A stretch of DNA of 21,757 bases from an uncultured Christensenella sp. (GCA_949293925.1 CASFFI010000004.1:1-21757); one strand, 5' to 3'; shown: positions 1 to 7,601, counted from the stretch's first letter. Numbers and translations are program-made. Notes: generated from the letters alone by a model not told the origin.

Positions 1-657
1 AAAAACGAATACGAGACAAAATATATTGTAATAGATGAAATGCAAGATTTTACACCTTGTCATCTCTATTTATTTTCAAAATTGTGGAATTGTAGCAGAA
101 TTTATTTGGGCGATATAAATCAATGTATTGAAAAAAGTTTAGATAAAAATTATTTGTTAACTTTAAAAGATATGTTCAATTTTGACCTAGTTTATTTGAC
201 CAAAACTTACAGAACATCAAAACAAATATCAATGCTTGCTTCTAAAATTATAGGCTCAAATGATTATCAAACTGTTGAAAGAGTATCAGACGAACCTGAA
301 TTTATAAAATCAAACAATTCTATCAATGTAGTTGTTAAAAAAATATTGCAAAATCACAACAGATTCAATTTGATTGCAATACTTTTAAAAACAGAAAATG
401 AATGTTTAAAATTTAGAGAAATTTTATCCACAAAAGATTGTGTAAATATGTTAAAAAATGTGGATAAAAATAAAATAGTTATTGAAACTATAACAAATGC
501 AAAAGGCGTAGAATATGATTATGTTATACTTCTTGACGCTGACGAATCTCATTATAACAGCCTAATAGATAGAAATTTATTATATGTAGCCACCACAAGA
601 GCATTGCATAAAATTGATTATATCTATAAAGAGAATCTAACAAGATTTTTAACATAA
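1..657 (+). CDS. UvrD/HelD-like superfamily I helicase, C-terminal part (5' end outside window)
   Basis: The frame is open from base 1 through 13 codons before the first ATG at 40, so this is the 3' part of a longer gene; 218 residues are visible. Seen, in order: a Walker B/motif II core YIVIDEMQDF at residues 8-17, motif III GDINQ at 37-41, a motif IV-like LTKTYRTSKQI at 66-76, motif V around 163-181 (TNAKGVEYDYVILLDADE) and motif VI LYVATTRA at 194-201. This order is that of ATP-dependent 3'-5' DNA helicases of the UvrD/Rep superfamily. The short end just after motif VI resembles HelD (RNA polymerase-associated) and DNA helicase IV proteins more than full UvrD or PcrA. The Walker A and N-terminal domains lie outside the window, so the subfamily cannot be settled. 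Confidence 0.9.
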   Translation, partial: KNEYETKYIVIDEMQDFTPCHLYLFSKLWNCSRIYLGDINQCIEKSLDKNYLLTLKDMFNFDLVYLTKTYRTSKQISMLASKIIGSNDYQTVERVSDEPEFIKSNNSINVVVKKILQNHNRFNLIAILLKTENECLKFREILSTKDCVNMLKNVDKNKIVIETITNAKGVEYDYVILLDADESHYNSLIDRNLLYVATTRALHKIDYIYKENLTRFLT

Positions 658-885
658 CTTCATATTAAATTTAAATAATATCATAACACTAAAAAATTTA
701 TAATATAGAACATTTTATATTATATTAATTATTAATATGAATGATTAAATAGTTTTATGTTGTCAAAACATTTTTAATTAATGTATAATAAATTTTTTTA
801 TTTTGACTAAATATAATACAATTCATAAATAAAAAAAACACTATTATAAATAAAAAATATACCGCTTTAAATCGAAATTTGAAAC
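658..885. other. intergenic, no gene seen
   Basis: Very AT-rich spacer between the helicase stop and the converging small gene. I see no coding frame with a ribosome binding site, no tRNA and no hairpin apart from the terminator at its right edge. Confidence 0.6.
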
Positions 886-917
886 AAAAAAATTTATAGT
901 TGTCTATAAATTTTTTT
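886..917. terminator. bidirectional intrinsic terminator between convergent genes
   Basis: A perfect 14-bp inverted repeat (886-899 with 904-917) closes a TTGT loop. Its outer halves are seven A and seven T, so each strand ends in a T run. It lies between the plus-strand helicase and the minus-strand gene at 904 and includes the last codons and stop of the latter. The stem has only one G-C pair, so it may be weak. Confidence 0.6.
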
Positions 918-1224
918 GATATAATGAATATATTTTTTTGTCTTTTTTCGGTAGAGAATCCAAAATTTCACCTTTGAAACTCAAACAAAGATTTATATAT
1001 TTGCTGTAATCTTCACAAGGTCCTTTTCTTATAAATATACCTTCCGCAATTCGTTTATAATTGTTCATATATCTTAATTTGTCTAGCAAATTTTTAGTTT
1101 TATTATCAATACTTTCAAAATATAAATTTTGAATATATGAAACATTCATCAATCTAAACAAAGCCATATATGATGCATCTTTTTTGAAATCATAATAACT
1201 TTGATTTTCTTCAACTTTTGACAT
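904..1224 (-). CDS. hypothetical protein, 106 aa
   Basis: I do not recognise this protein. The start is supported by an AAGGAG box about 6 nt before the ATG. It is probably soluble, with no signal peptide or membrane segment, and looks largely alpha-helical. It is lysine- and tyrosine-rich, with a short motif RIAEGIFIRKGPCEDY in the middle (about residues 58-73) that could mark a conserved core. The stop codon (TAG) lies inside the terminator hairpin at 886-917. The gene at 1335-1610 is 110 bp upstream on the same strand, also small and unknown, so the two may be co-transcribed. Confidence 0.65.
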   Translation of the reverse strand: MSKVEENQSYYDFKKDASYMALFRLMNVSYIQNLYFESIDNKTKNLLDKLRYMNNYKRIAEGIFIRKGPCEDYSKYINLCLSFKGEILDSLPKKDKKIYSLYQKNL

Positions 1225-1334
1225 ATTTCTCCTTTTAAAAAACTAAATTGACATGCATCAATTTGTTTTAATGTAATTTTTATTGTTGATTATGTATTTA
1301 TGTTATAAATAATTATTGTGTTACATTTTATTAA

Positions 1335-1610
1335 TTATAATTGATTAATACATATTCCAGATGTTATAAGTGCCCTTTTTAAAGCTTCTTTTTTTTCAAT
1401 AAATTTTTTATACAGATCCATTAAAATATCACTATCAAAACCCTCTATATGTTTTAAATTTAATATTCTTTTAGCATTAATTATTTCTTCTAATAAGTTT
1501 AATGATTCTTTATTGCTGTTTTGCTTACCACTTAATTCTAAATATTTGTTAAAAATATCTTCATAATCTTTGTCTTTTCCAAATCTAAATTCTTCACTAT
1601 TGTTGTTCAC
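1335..1610 (-). CDS. hypothetical protein, 91 aa, GTG start
   Basis: I do not recognise this protein. The start codon is GTG, chosen because an AAAGGAG box lies 5 nt before it and no in-frame ATG is nearby. The product looks soluble and helical: an acidic N-terminus (residues 1-25), then an amphipathic stretch with repeated Leu/Ile and Lys/Glu (about 36-85) that could form a helical bundle or short coiled coil. There is no cysteine pair, signal peptide or membrane segment. It has its own ribosome binding site and lies upstream of a second small unknown gene on the same strand. Confidence 0.6.
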   Translation of the reverse strand: MNNNSEEFRFGKDKDYEDIFNKYLELSGKQNSNKESLNLLEEIINAKRILNLKHIEGFDSDILMDLYKKFIEKKEALKRALITSGICINQL

Positions 1611-1903
1611 ATTAACTCCTTTAATTTTTAAATTTTTTATTTTTTATAACTAGAATTCCTTTTTATTTAATAATTATTTTTCTGAGTGTGGATTTTTATT
1701 TTATCACATAAATTTAATTTTGTAAATACCAAAAATAAACAAAATATGTAGAATATTTAATATTATATAATTTTCCTATAAAATTATTACAAAAAATAAG
1801 CCTTAAACTATTATTTTTGAAATTAATAAAAAAGAACTTTACTTTATTTGTAGAGTTCCGTTAATTTATCCTGCCGGTTTCAAAACAGTCTAGCCTTTTC
1901 CTA
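1611..1903. other. intergenic between the small genes and the DUF512 gene
   Basis: This stretch holds the ribosome binding site of the 91-aa gene at its left end and the terminator of the DUF512 gene at 1828-1858. Between 1858 and 1903 is a patch with more G and C than its surroundings (for example CTGCCGG near 1871), part of the DUF512 3' untranslated region. I see no gene. Confidence 0.5.
1828..1858 (-). terminator. intrinsic terminator after the DUF512 gene
   Basis: Read on the minus strand: a GAACT/AGTTC stem, one C-A mismatch, a TAC/GTA inner stem, a 7-nt loop, then six T (1833-1828). It begins about 45 nt after the stop codon of the DUF512 gene. Confidence 0.6.
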
Positions 1904-3178
1904 TTAATTTTTCTTTTTGAATGTTTCAACAAATGAATAGCCGTCATTTTTAGATATAATAATTTCAACGCCTAACGCCTTTTTTACATCATTTATTGTT
2001 GTGTTATCTAAAAATAAATCAGTTTCTGGTTTTATCATAACATCTGATAACACCAACTTTCCTTTTATGCCTTTTAATTGTTCCATTAAATCACTGCCTA
2101 CTATTAATCCAGTGACTGTAATTCTATTACCAAAATAATTGTTGGTAATTTTATGAACGGTGATAAATTTTTTGTTTGCAATATGTTCAATCCTTTCAAC
2201 CGCCTTTACAATTGTATCGTATGCTAGAACACCTGTCGCAATGTGATATTGATTATCAGTATCAAAATCTTTAATTTCATTTAAAGCATTTTCAAAATCA
2301 TACTCAAATTTAGTTACAATGCCTACCCCATCTTCGTATAAGTCATAATCTCCATAAAAATCGTTGTTTGGAGTAGGAATATCGGCAATAAGATAAAATT
2401 CATCAGCTGGAAACACAATTTTTTTAATTGAATTATATTTATTAGCAGTTAAAATGACCGCTTCAGCGACTTCTTTTGTAACGGGAGAGATTTTATACAA
2501 ATTCTTTTTTTCTCTAAATTTAGTTACGCCAACAGGTACAATTCCTATTGATTTTATACAATCTAATTTTAATAAATCCTTTAATGTTTTATCAAGCACT
2601 AATCCATCGTTAACTTTTGGGACTAAAACTATTTGGGCGTGAATACTTATATTGTGTTTTTGGAAAAATTTTAAGTGTTTTAAAATATTAAAATGCTTTG
2701 TTCTTCCAATCATAAGATTTCTAACTTTATCATCAGTTGCGTGAACAGAAACATATAATGGACTAAGTCGGTATGTAGCGATTTTTTTAAATTCATCTTT
2801 TGATAAATTTGTAAGAGTTATAAAATTACCACCCAATAAAGATAACCTGTAATCATCATCTCTTTGTTGCATGGTTTCTCTAGTTATTGTTGGCAACTGT
2901 TTTACAAAACAAAATATACAATTATTCTTGCATAGTTTGGTACAAAAATTAATTTCCCCAAATTCTATTCCTAAATCTTCATCATCTTCTTTTTCTATAT
3001 AGTATTTATATTTTTTCCCATTTCGTTCTATCAATAATTTCATCTTATTCAATGAATTCATATATTGAACATCGAATTGGTCAGATATATTAAAACCATT
3101 ACATTTTAAAACATTATCACCTTTAATTAATCCTATTTCATCTGCTACGCTGTTATTTCTTATTTCTTTTATTATCAT
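1904..3178 (-). CDS. DUF512 family PDZ-radical SAM protein (TIGR03279-like)
   Basis: A 424-aa protein of the uncharacterised family with an N-terminal PDZ domain, a radical SAM core and a C-terminal DUF512 domain. Seen: a PDZ-like start (MIIKEIRNNSVADEIGLIKGD, residues 1-21), then Cys79, Cys83, Cys87 and Cys90; CKNNCIFC at 83-90 gives the radical SAM CX3CX2C cluster site. The tail (about 240-424) matches the DUF512 type. The family is common in Clostridia and its reaction is unknown. I place the start at the ATG at 3178, although an in-frame ATG lies 18 nt further up. The downstream ATG fits the usual PDZ start and lies 6 nt after a -10 box of a good promoter, which would run through the longer frame. 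Neither ATG has a ribosome binding site. Confidence 0.9.
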   Translation of the reverse strand: MIIKEIRNNSVADEIGLIKGDNVLKCNGFNISDQFDVQYMNSLNKMKLLIERNGKKYKYYIEKEDDEDLGIEFGEINFCTKLCKNNCIFCFVKQLPTITRETMQQRDDDYRLSLLGGNFITLTNLSKDEFKKIATYRLSPLYVSVHATDDKVRNLMIGRTKHFNILKHLKFFQKHNISIHAQIVLVPKVNDGLVLDKTLKDLLKLDCIKSIGIVPVGVTKFREKKNLYKISPVTKEVAEAVILTANKYNSIKKIVFPADEFYLIADIPTPNNDFYGDYDLYEDGVGIVTKFEYDFENALNEIKDFDTDNQYHIATGVLAYDTIVKAVERIEHIANKKFITVHKITNNYFGNRITVTGLIVGSDLMEQLKGIKGKLVLSDVMIKPETDLFLDNTTINDVKKALGVEIIISKNDGYSFVETFKKKN

Positions 3179-3184
3179 TTTATC

Positions 3185-3213
3185 AATATAACACATTTTT
3201 TTTAATTAATCAA
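3185..3213 (-). promoter_or_regulatory. promoter of the DUF512 gene, predicted leaderless
   Basis: On the minus strand, TTGATT (3213-3208), a 17-nt spacer, then TATATT (3190-3185). The ATG at 3178 follows after 6 nt, so transcription should begin at or within a base or two of the start codon. Confidence 0.55.
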
Positions 3214-3301
3214 CAAGGGTTTTATAAATTTAACAAACACGCAAAAAACACAAAAATATAACGCAAATTTTAAAATTTTTTGATTATTTTTATATTTTTT
3301 A

Positions 3302-5179
3302 TCACTTTTTGCAGTTTTTACAAGATTTTTTTAAACATTTATAACAATTTTTTTGATTTTTTAAGATTTTAAATAAAAGCAGAGCCATCAAAATTAGAAA
3401 AATACAAATGATTATAATTCTATTAAAAGATTGAAATTTCGCTAAATTATAGACAATAAATGACAGGGTGTATGCAACTAACAAATGAGTAATGATTGAC
3501 AAATTAAAATATTTTTTTGGCAATTCTTTTTTTAAAACGCTTAAATTAGATAAACAAGGAACATATAAAAGTATGAACACTAGCAAACTTAAAACACTGT
3601 AAATATTTAAACTAATGAGTGATTGTCCTGACAGAATTGAATTTCCTAATTCATTTATTGTAGTGGAATTTAATAGTATCATAGTAGATAAAATTAATTC
3701 TTTTGCGAGCACCCCCACAATCAAAGTTACAATTATAGCAGGATTATCTAATCCTATTGGGGCAAATATAAATGATATTAATTTAGAAAACTTATATAAT
3801 ATTGAATTTGAAATGTCGAAAGTAAATGAAAAGTTTAATTGCAAATGAGACAATAACCAAACTAAAGCGCTAACAACTAAAACAATTTTGAAAATTTTTG
3901 TTACAAAATGAAAAACCGCTTGACAACTATCTACTAGTACTAATTTGTAGTCAGGCATTTTTATTCGCGTTACTTCCATTATAAAATTATTTTTTTCAAA
4001 ACTTCCCATTTTCTTTTCATAAAATTTAGAACAAACTAATGCCACAAATACGCCAATTAAATATAGCATTATAATTATCCAAAAATTTCTAACGCCAAAG
4101 AAAACTGAAGTTAATGCAAAATACACTGGAAGTTTTGCACTGCAACTCATAAAAGGAGTAACCATAGCAGTTCTTATTTTTACATTTTCATCCGTGTTAG
4201 ATTTTGCAGTTACACAAGCGACACTTCCACAACCGAATCCTAACAGTAAAGTGTATATACTTCTACCATTCAATCCAACCTTTCTTAATATGTCATCAGT
4301 ATAAAAAGCCAGTCTAGATAGAACACCTGTCTCTTCAAATATTTTCATAAACATATTCAAAAAGAATATTTGAGGAGCAAATGAAATAACTGAAATAATA
4401 GGCGATAATACGCCGTCAGATATGAAATTTAAAAGGAATACATTATTTAAATTAATTATATTTAAAATGAAAATAAAAAATAAATTTAGATTGTCTGAAA
4501 TTAAATCTGATAAAAATACCCCAACACTAGAAAATGTAAAATAAAAAATAAATAAAAAATAAAATAAAGAAAAAAGCATTAAAAAAATTTTATTTTTAAA
4601 TATTTTATTAAGAAAATTATAATTATTATAGCTTTTATTGAGATTTTTTGTAATTTTATTATAAATTTCTGTATTATTTAAATTATTTTTTTTAATTATA
4701 TTTATATATTTTTTACTATTAATATTTTTAAATAACTCAACTTTATTTATTTTTTTATTTTTTATAACAATTATTTTATCTAAAGAAATAATTTTTTTTA
4801 GTTTGTCATTATCTATATTAAAGTTTTTACTGTTTACATTTAAAATTACAACAATGTCGTTTGGATAATTTTTTAGTTCTTCAAGTAAAAACAAATTTCT
4901 ATAAAAACAATCTGTAGATAAAACATATAATATGACAGCATCTGGATTTTGTTTTATGCTATCAACACTCACACTTTCTTCTATTGAATAAGGGTTCATA
5001 CTATAAATCCCAGGCAAATCAATTAATTCATATTCAACATTTTCATATTCAAAAACAAACGAACTTGCATCAACAGTAACGCCATTCCAATTACCTATGT
5101 GTTCGTGTTGTTTTGTAATAGCATTAAAAACGGTAGTTTTGCCCACATTAGGATTGCCTACTAAAAGAATCTTTTTCAT
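3302..5179 (-). CDS. feoB: ferrous iron transporter FeoB (G domain plus membrane channel)
   Basis: Inner-membrane Fe(II) transporter of 625 aa. N-terminal G domain: G1 GNPNVGKT at 8-15, switch Thr35 in GVTV, G3 DLPG at 54-57. The membrane part carries the family's conserved cysteines: GFGC (Cys317), PFMSC (Cys346) and YVPC (Cys542), the positions thought to line the pore. The tail ends in a Cys-rich string (CYKCLKKSCKNC). Odd points: the G4 motif, usually NxxD, reads NVNS at 114-117, so the guanine-reading Asp is missing. The following 70 residues (about 120-190) are Asn/Lys/Ile-rich and poorly conserved. It overlaps feoA by 32 nt, with a GGGTGG ribosome binding site inside feoA. The stop is TGA followed directly by TAA. 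No FeoC-like gene is adjacent. Confidence 0.95.
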   Translation of the reverse strand: MKKILLVGNPNVGKTTVFNAITKQHEHIGNWNGVTVDASSFVFEYENVEYELIDLPGIYSMNPYSIEESVSVDSIKQNPDAVILYVLSTDCFYRNLFLLEELKNYPNDIVVILNVNSKNFNIDNDKLKKIISLDKIIVIKNKKINKVELFKNINSKKYINIIKKNNLNNTEIYNKITKNLNKSYNNYNFLNKIFKNKIFLMLFSLFYFLFIFYFTFSSVGVFLSDLISDNLNLFFIFILNIINLNNVFLLNFISDGVLSPIISVISFAPQIFFLNMFMKIFEETGVLSRLAFYTDDILRKVGLNGRSIYTLLLGFGCGSVACVTAKSNTDENVKIRTAMVTPFMSCSAKLPVYFALTSVFFGVRNFWIIIMLYLIGVFVALVCSKFYEKKMGSFEKNNFIMEVTRIKMPDYKLVLVDSCQAVFHFVTKIFKIVLVVSALVWLLSHLQLNFSFTFDISNSILYKFSKLISFIFAPIGLDNPAIIVTLIVGVLAKELILSTMILLNSTTINELGNSILSGQSLISLNIYSVLSLLVFILLYVPCLSNLSVLKKELPKKYFNLSIITHLLVAYTLSFIVYNLAKFQSFNRIIIICIFLILMALLLFKILKNQKNCYKCLKKSCKNCKK

Positions 5180-5402
5180 AATCCACCCAAATATTTTTTG
5201 CTATATTATAATCAATTACATACATTGCCCCGATTAATTCAACAAGCAAATTTTTTTTTAAAATTGAATAATCTAAAACTTTCAATGTAATACCTGAAAC
5301 AAAGCCTAAACTTTCTAAATAATTCAAAAGTTTTTTATCATCTAGATTTACATTATTGATTACAACTTTGTAATTCTTTTTAATCTCAGTCAACTTGACC
5401 AT
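5148..5402 (-). CDS. feoA: FeoA, SH3-like partner of FeoB
   Basis: An 84-aa cytoplasmic protein with the FeoA pattern: a short N-terminal strand (VKLTEIKKNYKVVI), a helix with LLNYLESLGFVSG at about 25-38 (compare the family's RL..LG...G), then strands through ELIGAMYVID. FeoA is thought to bind or regulate FeoB. It is the first gene of the feoAB pair and overlaps feoB, which suggests translational coupling. There is no Shine-Dalgarno sequence before the ATG. A TATATT box (5413-5408) lies 5 nt before it, but the -35 is poor (GTAATA), so a leaderless start is possible and less certain than for other genes here. No clear Fur box is visible. Confidence 0.88.
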   Translation of the reverse strand: MVKLTEIKKNYKVVINNVNLDDKKLLNYLESLGFVSGITLKVLDYSILKKNLLVELIGAMYVIDYNIAKNIWVDYEKDSFSRQS

Positions 5403-5837
5403 ATTAAAATATATGATTTTTTTTACAACCTATTACTATGTGATTAAAGATTTTTATTTTTCTTTTTATCAAAATTTAATAATTAAAAAAATAAAAAATT
5501 GAATGAATAATTAAAATTAAATATTATATGATAAATAAATAATTAATTATAAAAATTTTTATAAAAAATATATTAATTAATTCATAAAATTATTAATTAT
5601 ATTTATTTTTTACAATGTTTTTTTAAATTAATAATTTTTTCAAAAATATTAAAAATAATAATGAAAATAAAAACGAATTTATAATTTATTATTTTTTAAT
5701 TAATTTTAAATAATTTGTTTTTTAATTAATTTTTAATAATGATAAAATATAAAAATATATAATAATTTAATTGATATTAAAAATTTAAAAAAAGAATTAT
5801 AAATAAAATTATAATTCCAAATTAATATTCAATTAAA
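5403..5837. other. 435-bp gene-free, extremely AT-rich region
   Basis: Between feoA and sufB, both on the minus strand. I count 18 G or C in the 360 bases 5461-5820 (about 5%). It contains a 16-nt direct repeat TTTTTTAATTAATTTT at 5692-5707 and 5718-5733, several other TTAATTAA-like palindromes, the suf terminator near its right end and the weak feoA promoter at its left end. I see no coding frame or RNA gene. Confidence 0.7.
5787..5817 (-). terminator. intrinsic terminator of the sufC-sufB operon
   Basis: Perfect 9-bp stem GAATTATAA/TTATAATTC (5794-5802 with 5809-5817), 6-nt loop, followed on the minus strand by seven T (5793-5787). It lies 20 bp after the sufB stop. The stem is almost all A-T. 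Confidence 0.6.
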
Positions 5838-6749
5838 TTATTTTAAAAATCCGTTTATTATAAATGTTTCCGCCTGATGTTCATCTAAGCCTAATGTCAT
5901 TAATTTTACAATTTGTTCATTTGCAATTTTACCTATTGCCGCTTCGTGAACAAGGCTAGCATTTACATCATTTGCTTCAATTTGTGGAATTGAAACAATT
6001 CTTGATTTATCTGTAACTATTGCATCACATTCAATATGTCCAAAACAATCACTATTTCCAATTAATGAAGTGGAAAACTTTTGTTGCGAATATCCTCTTG
6101 CTACCCCTCTTGAAACAATTTCACAAGACGATTTTGATTCGTTTAAAAATACTTCAAATGAACTTATACATTCATCTTCATCTTCTGTTAATATTTTTTC
6201 AGTTACTTGTAATTTCGCATTTTCATTTAATATTGCAGTAGTATATCTTTCACTAAAACTTACTCCACCCAACTGACTGGTTTCCATTTCAAAAAAAGAA
6301 TTTTCATTCATCTCAATATGCGTTTTGGGAGTAAAAATCTTTTTTGCAATTCCCCCCATACCAATATGTCTTTCAATATATTTTACTTTTGAATTTTTAT
6401 CTAAATAAAAGTTGTGGTTACCTAAATGGCTTGTTTCGCCTGTACTTGTATGAATACCACACCCCGCTATAATTACGACTTCTGCCCCTTCACCAATATG
6501 AAAATCATTTACCACACTATCGTGAATTCCACTTTCAGTAAGTATAACAGGAATATGTACTGATTTGCCTTTTATTCCTGGTTTTACATAAATATCAATA
6601 CCATCAACTCCTGTTTTTGAAACAATTGTTATATCTTCATCAGAACTTCTTGATAATAGCTTTCCATTTTTTCTGATATTGTATGAACCTGTAGGTATAT
6701 CGTGTAAATCGGCAACTGCATTTAATAATTCTTTCTCGATTTTATCCAT
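5838..6749 (-). CDS. sufB: SufB/SufD-family Fe-S cluster scaffold (minimal SMS type)
   Basis: A 303-aa scaffold partner of the SufC ATPase for Fe-S cluster assembly in the cytoplasm. Seen: the beta-helix core typical of SufB/SufD and the conserved C-terminal block PQIEANDVNASLVHEAAIG (about 255-273), the counterpart of the family's P.IE...DV..SH.A. Cys241 lies in GHIECDAI, the place of the scaffold cysteine of SufB. At about 300 residues it is much shorter than classical SufB (about 470-490), and matches the minimal two-gene SUF-like systems (SufC plus one SufB-like protein) of anaerobes. It overlaps sufC by 8 nt, with a GAGGT ribosome binding site inside sufC. No SufS, SufU or SufD is adjacent. 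Confidence 0.88.
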   Translation of the reverse strand: MDKIEKELLNAVADLHDIPTGSYNIRKNGKLLSRSSDEDITIVSKTGVDGIDIYVKPGIKGKSVHIPVILTESGIHDSVVNDFHIGEGAEVVIIAGCGIHTSTGETSHLGNHNFYLDKNSKVKYIERHIGMGGIAKKIFTPKTHIEMNENSFFEMETSQLGGVSFSERYTTAILNENAKLQVTEKILTEDEDECISSFEVFLNESKSSCEIVSRGVARGYSQQKFSTSLIGNSDCFGHIECDAIVTDKSRIVSIPQIEANDVNASLVHEAAIGKIANEQIVKLMTLGLDEHQAETFIINGFLK

Positions 6750-7452
6750 TATTTACCTCACTTAGTTTTTTACATTTTGCATTAGAAATAGTTTTTAAAA
6801 TGTCATTAGATTTTCCGTATTTTTCAATTTTGCCAGAATTCAAAACGACTATTTTATCTGAATGTTCTAATATTTTATTCTGATGCGATACGACAATAAC
6901 ACCCGCACCTAAATTCTTTAATTCGTTAAATATTGAAATAAGATTATCAAAACTCCATATATCAATACCGGCTTCTGGTTCATCAAAAATATAAAAATCA
7001 GCAACCCTTGAAATAGAAATTGCAAGTTCAATTCTTTTTAATTCTCCACCTGACAATGAATTATCAAAAGTTCTATCAATGTAATCTCTTGCACAAAGTC
7101 CTACTTTTGATAAACTCTCACACATTTTATTAAAATCTACAATATTTATTGCTTCAAATAAATCTTTTACAGTTATCCCTTTAAATTTTATTGGAGTTTG
7201 GAAAGCGTATGAAAAAAATTTAGAGCGTTCGCAAATTGAAAGTTTATTTATATTTTTTTTCTTGTAAATTACGCTTCCTTTCGATGCATTCAAAATGCCC
7301 ATTATAACTTTAGTTAGTGTCGATTTACCACTTCCGTTATGTCCAGTAATTGCTGTAATTTCACCGGCATTAAATTCTACATTTATATCATTTAACAGAT
7401 TTTTATCATCTGTTATTTTTACACTTAAATCTTTTATTACTATATTATTCAA
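6742..7452 (-). CDS. sufC: SufC-type Fe-S assembly ATPase, TTG start
   Basis: A 236-aa ABC-type ATPase that drives the SufB scaffold; it is cytoplasmic, not a transporter. Seen: Walker A GHNGSGKST at 37-45, Q-loop Gln85, signature LSGGE at 133-137, Walker B FYIFDE at 153-158 and the switch His190. EAGIDIWSFD after Walker B resembles the SufC-type D-loop region. The start codon is TTG, chosen because a GAGG box lies 7 nt before it; the next Met is residue 51, which would remove Walker A. It is the first gene of a two-gene operon with sufB and is divergent from glnS. Confidence 0.9.
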   Translation of the reverse strand: MNNIVIKDLSVKITDDKNLLNDINVEFNAGEITAITGHNGSGKSTLTKVIMGILNASKGSVIYKKKNINKLSICERSKFFSYAFQTPIKFKGITVKDLFEAINIVDFNKMCESLSKVGLCARDYIDRTFDNSLSGGELKRIELAISISRVADFYIFDEPEAGIDIWSFDNLISIFNELKNLGAGVIVVSHQNKILEHSDKIVVLNSGKIEKYGKSNDILKTISNAKCKKLSEVNNG

Positions 7453-7474
7453 ATTTTTTCCTCACTAAAATTTT

Positions 7475-7507
7475 AATTGTCAATTATAATGTTACCAAAA
7501 TTGACAA
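7475..7507. promoter_or_regulatory. operator-like pair of TTGNCAA repeats at the sufC transcription start
   Basis: AATTGTCAATT (7475-7485), itself a palindrome around its central T, and AATTGACAA (7499-7507). Together they form a perfect 9-bp inverted repeat (7477-7485 with 7499-7507). The two TTGNCAA centres are 24 bp apart. The element lies directly downstream of the sufC -10 box, where a repressor would block transcription; it could also form a hairpin in the 5' leader. The regulator is unknown. Confidence 0.45.
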
Positions 7508-7511
7508 AAGT

Positions 7512-7540
7512 ATTATATCACACACTTTTAACTTTATCAA
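7512..7540 (-). promoter_or_regulatory. sigma-A-type promoter of sufC-sufB
   Basis: On the minus strand TTGATA (7540-7535), a 17-nt spacer and TATAAT (7517-7512). Transcription should begin near 7505, giving a leader of about 50 nt with a ribosome binding site. Confidence 0.6.
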
Positions 7541-7601
7541 TTATTAACTCAAATTAAGAAACTAAAATATGTTAAAATTTTTATATAGTTAAATAAAATC
7601 C

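Noticed and set aside
1..657. Helicase start at the ATG at 40
   Set aside because: The frame is open to base 1 and the ATG falls inside the Walker B motif, so it is not the true start.
3197..3301. Terminator after feoB
   Set aside because: The gap has T-rich runs and a repeated ACGCAAA, but I could not form a convincing hairpin with a T run on the minus strand.
5403..5450. Fur box before feoA
   Set aside because: I looked for GATAAT-type inverted repeats and found only chance AT-rich similarity.
5735..5750. TAATGATAAAAT resembling half of a Fur or origin-type box
   Set aside because: Only a half match in DNA of about 5% GC, where such strings are expected by chance.
6020..6276. Two overlapping plus-strand frames inside sufB
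   Set aside because: They lie opposite the conserved sufB frame and overlap each other, with no ribosome binding site; typical shadows.
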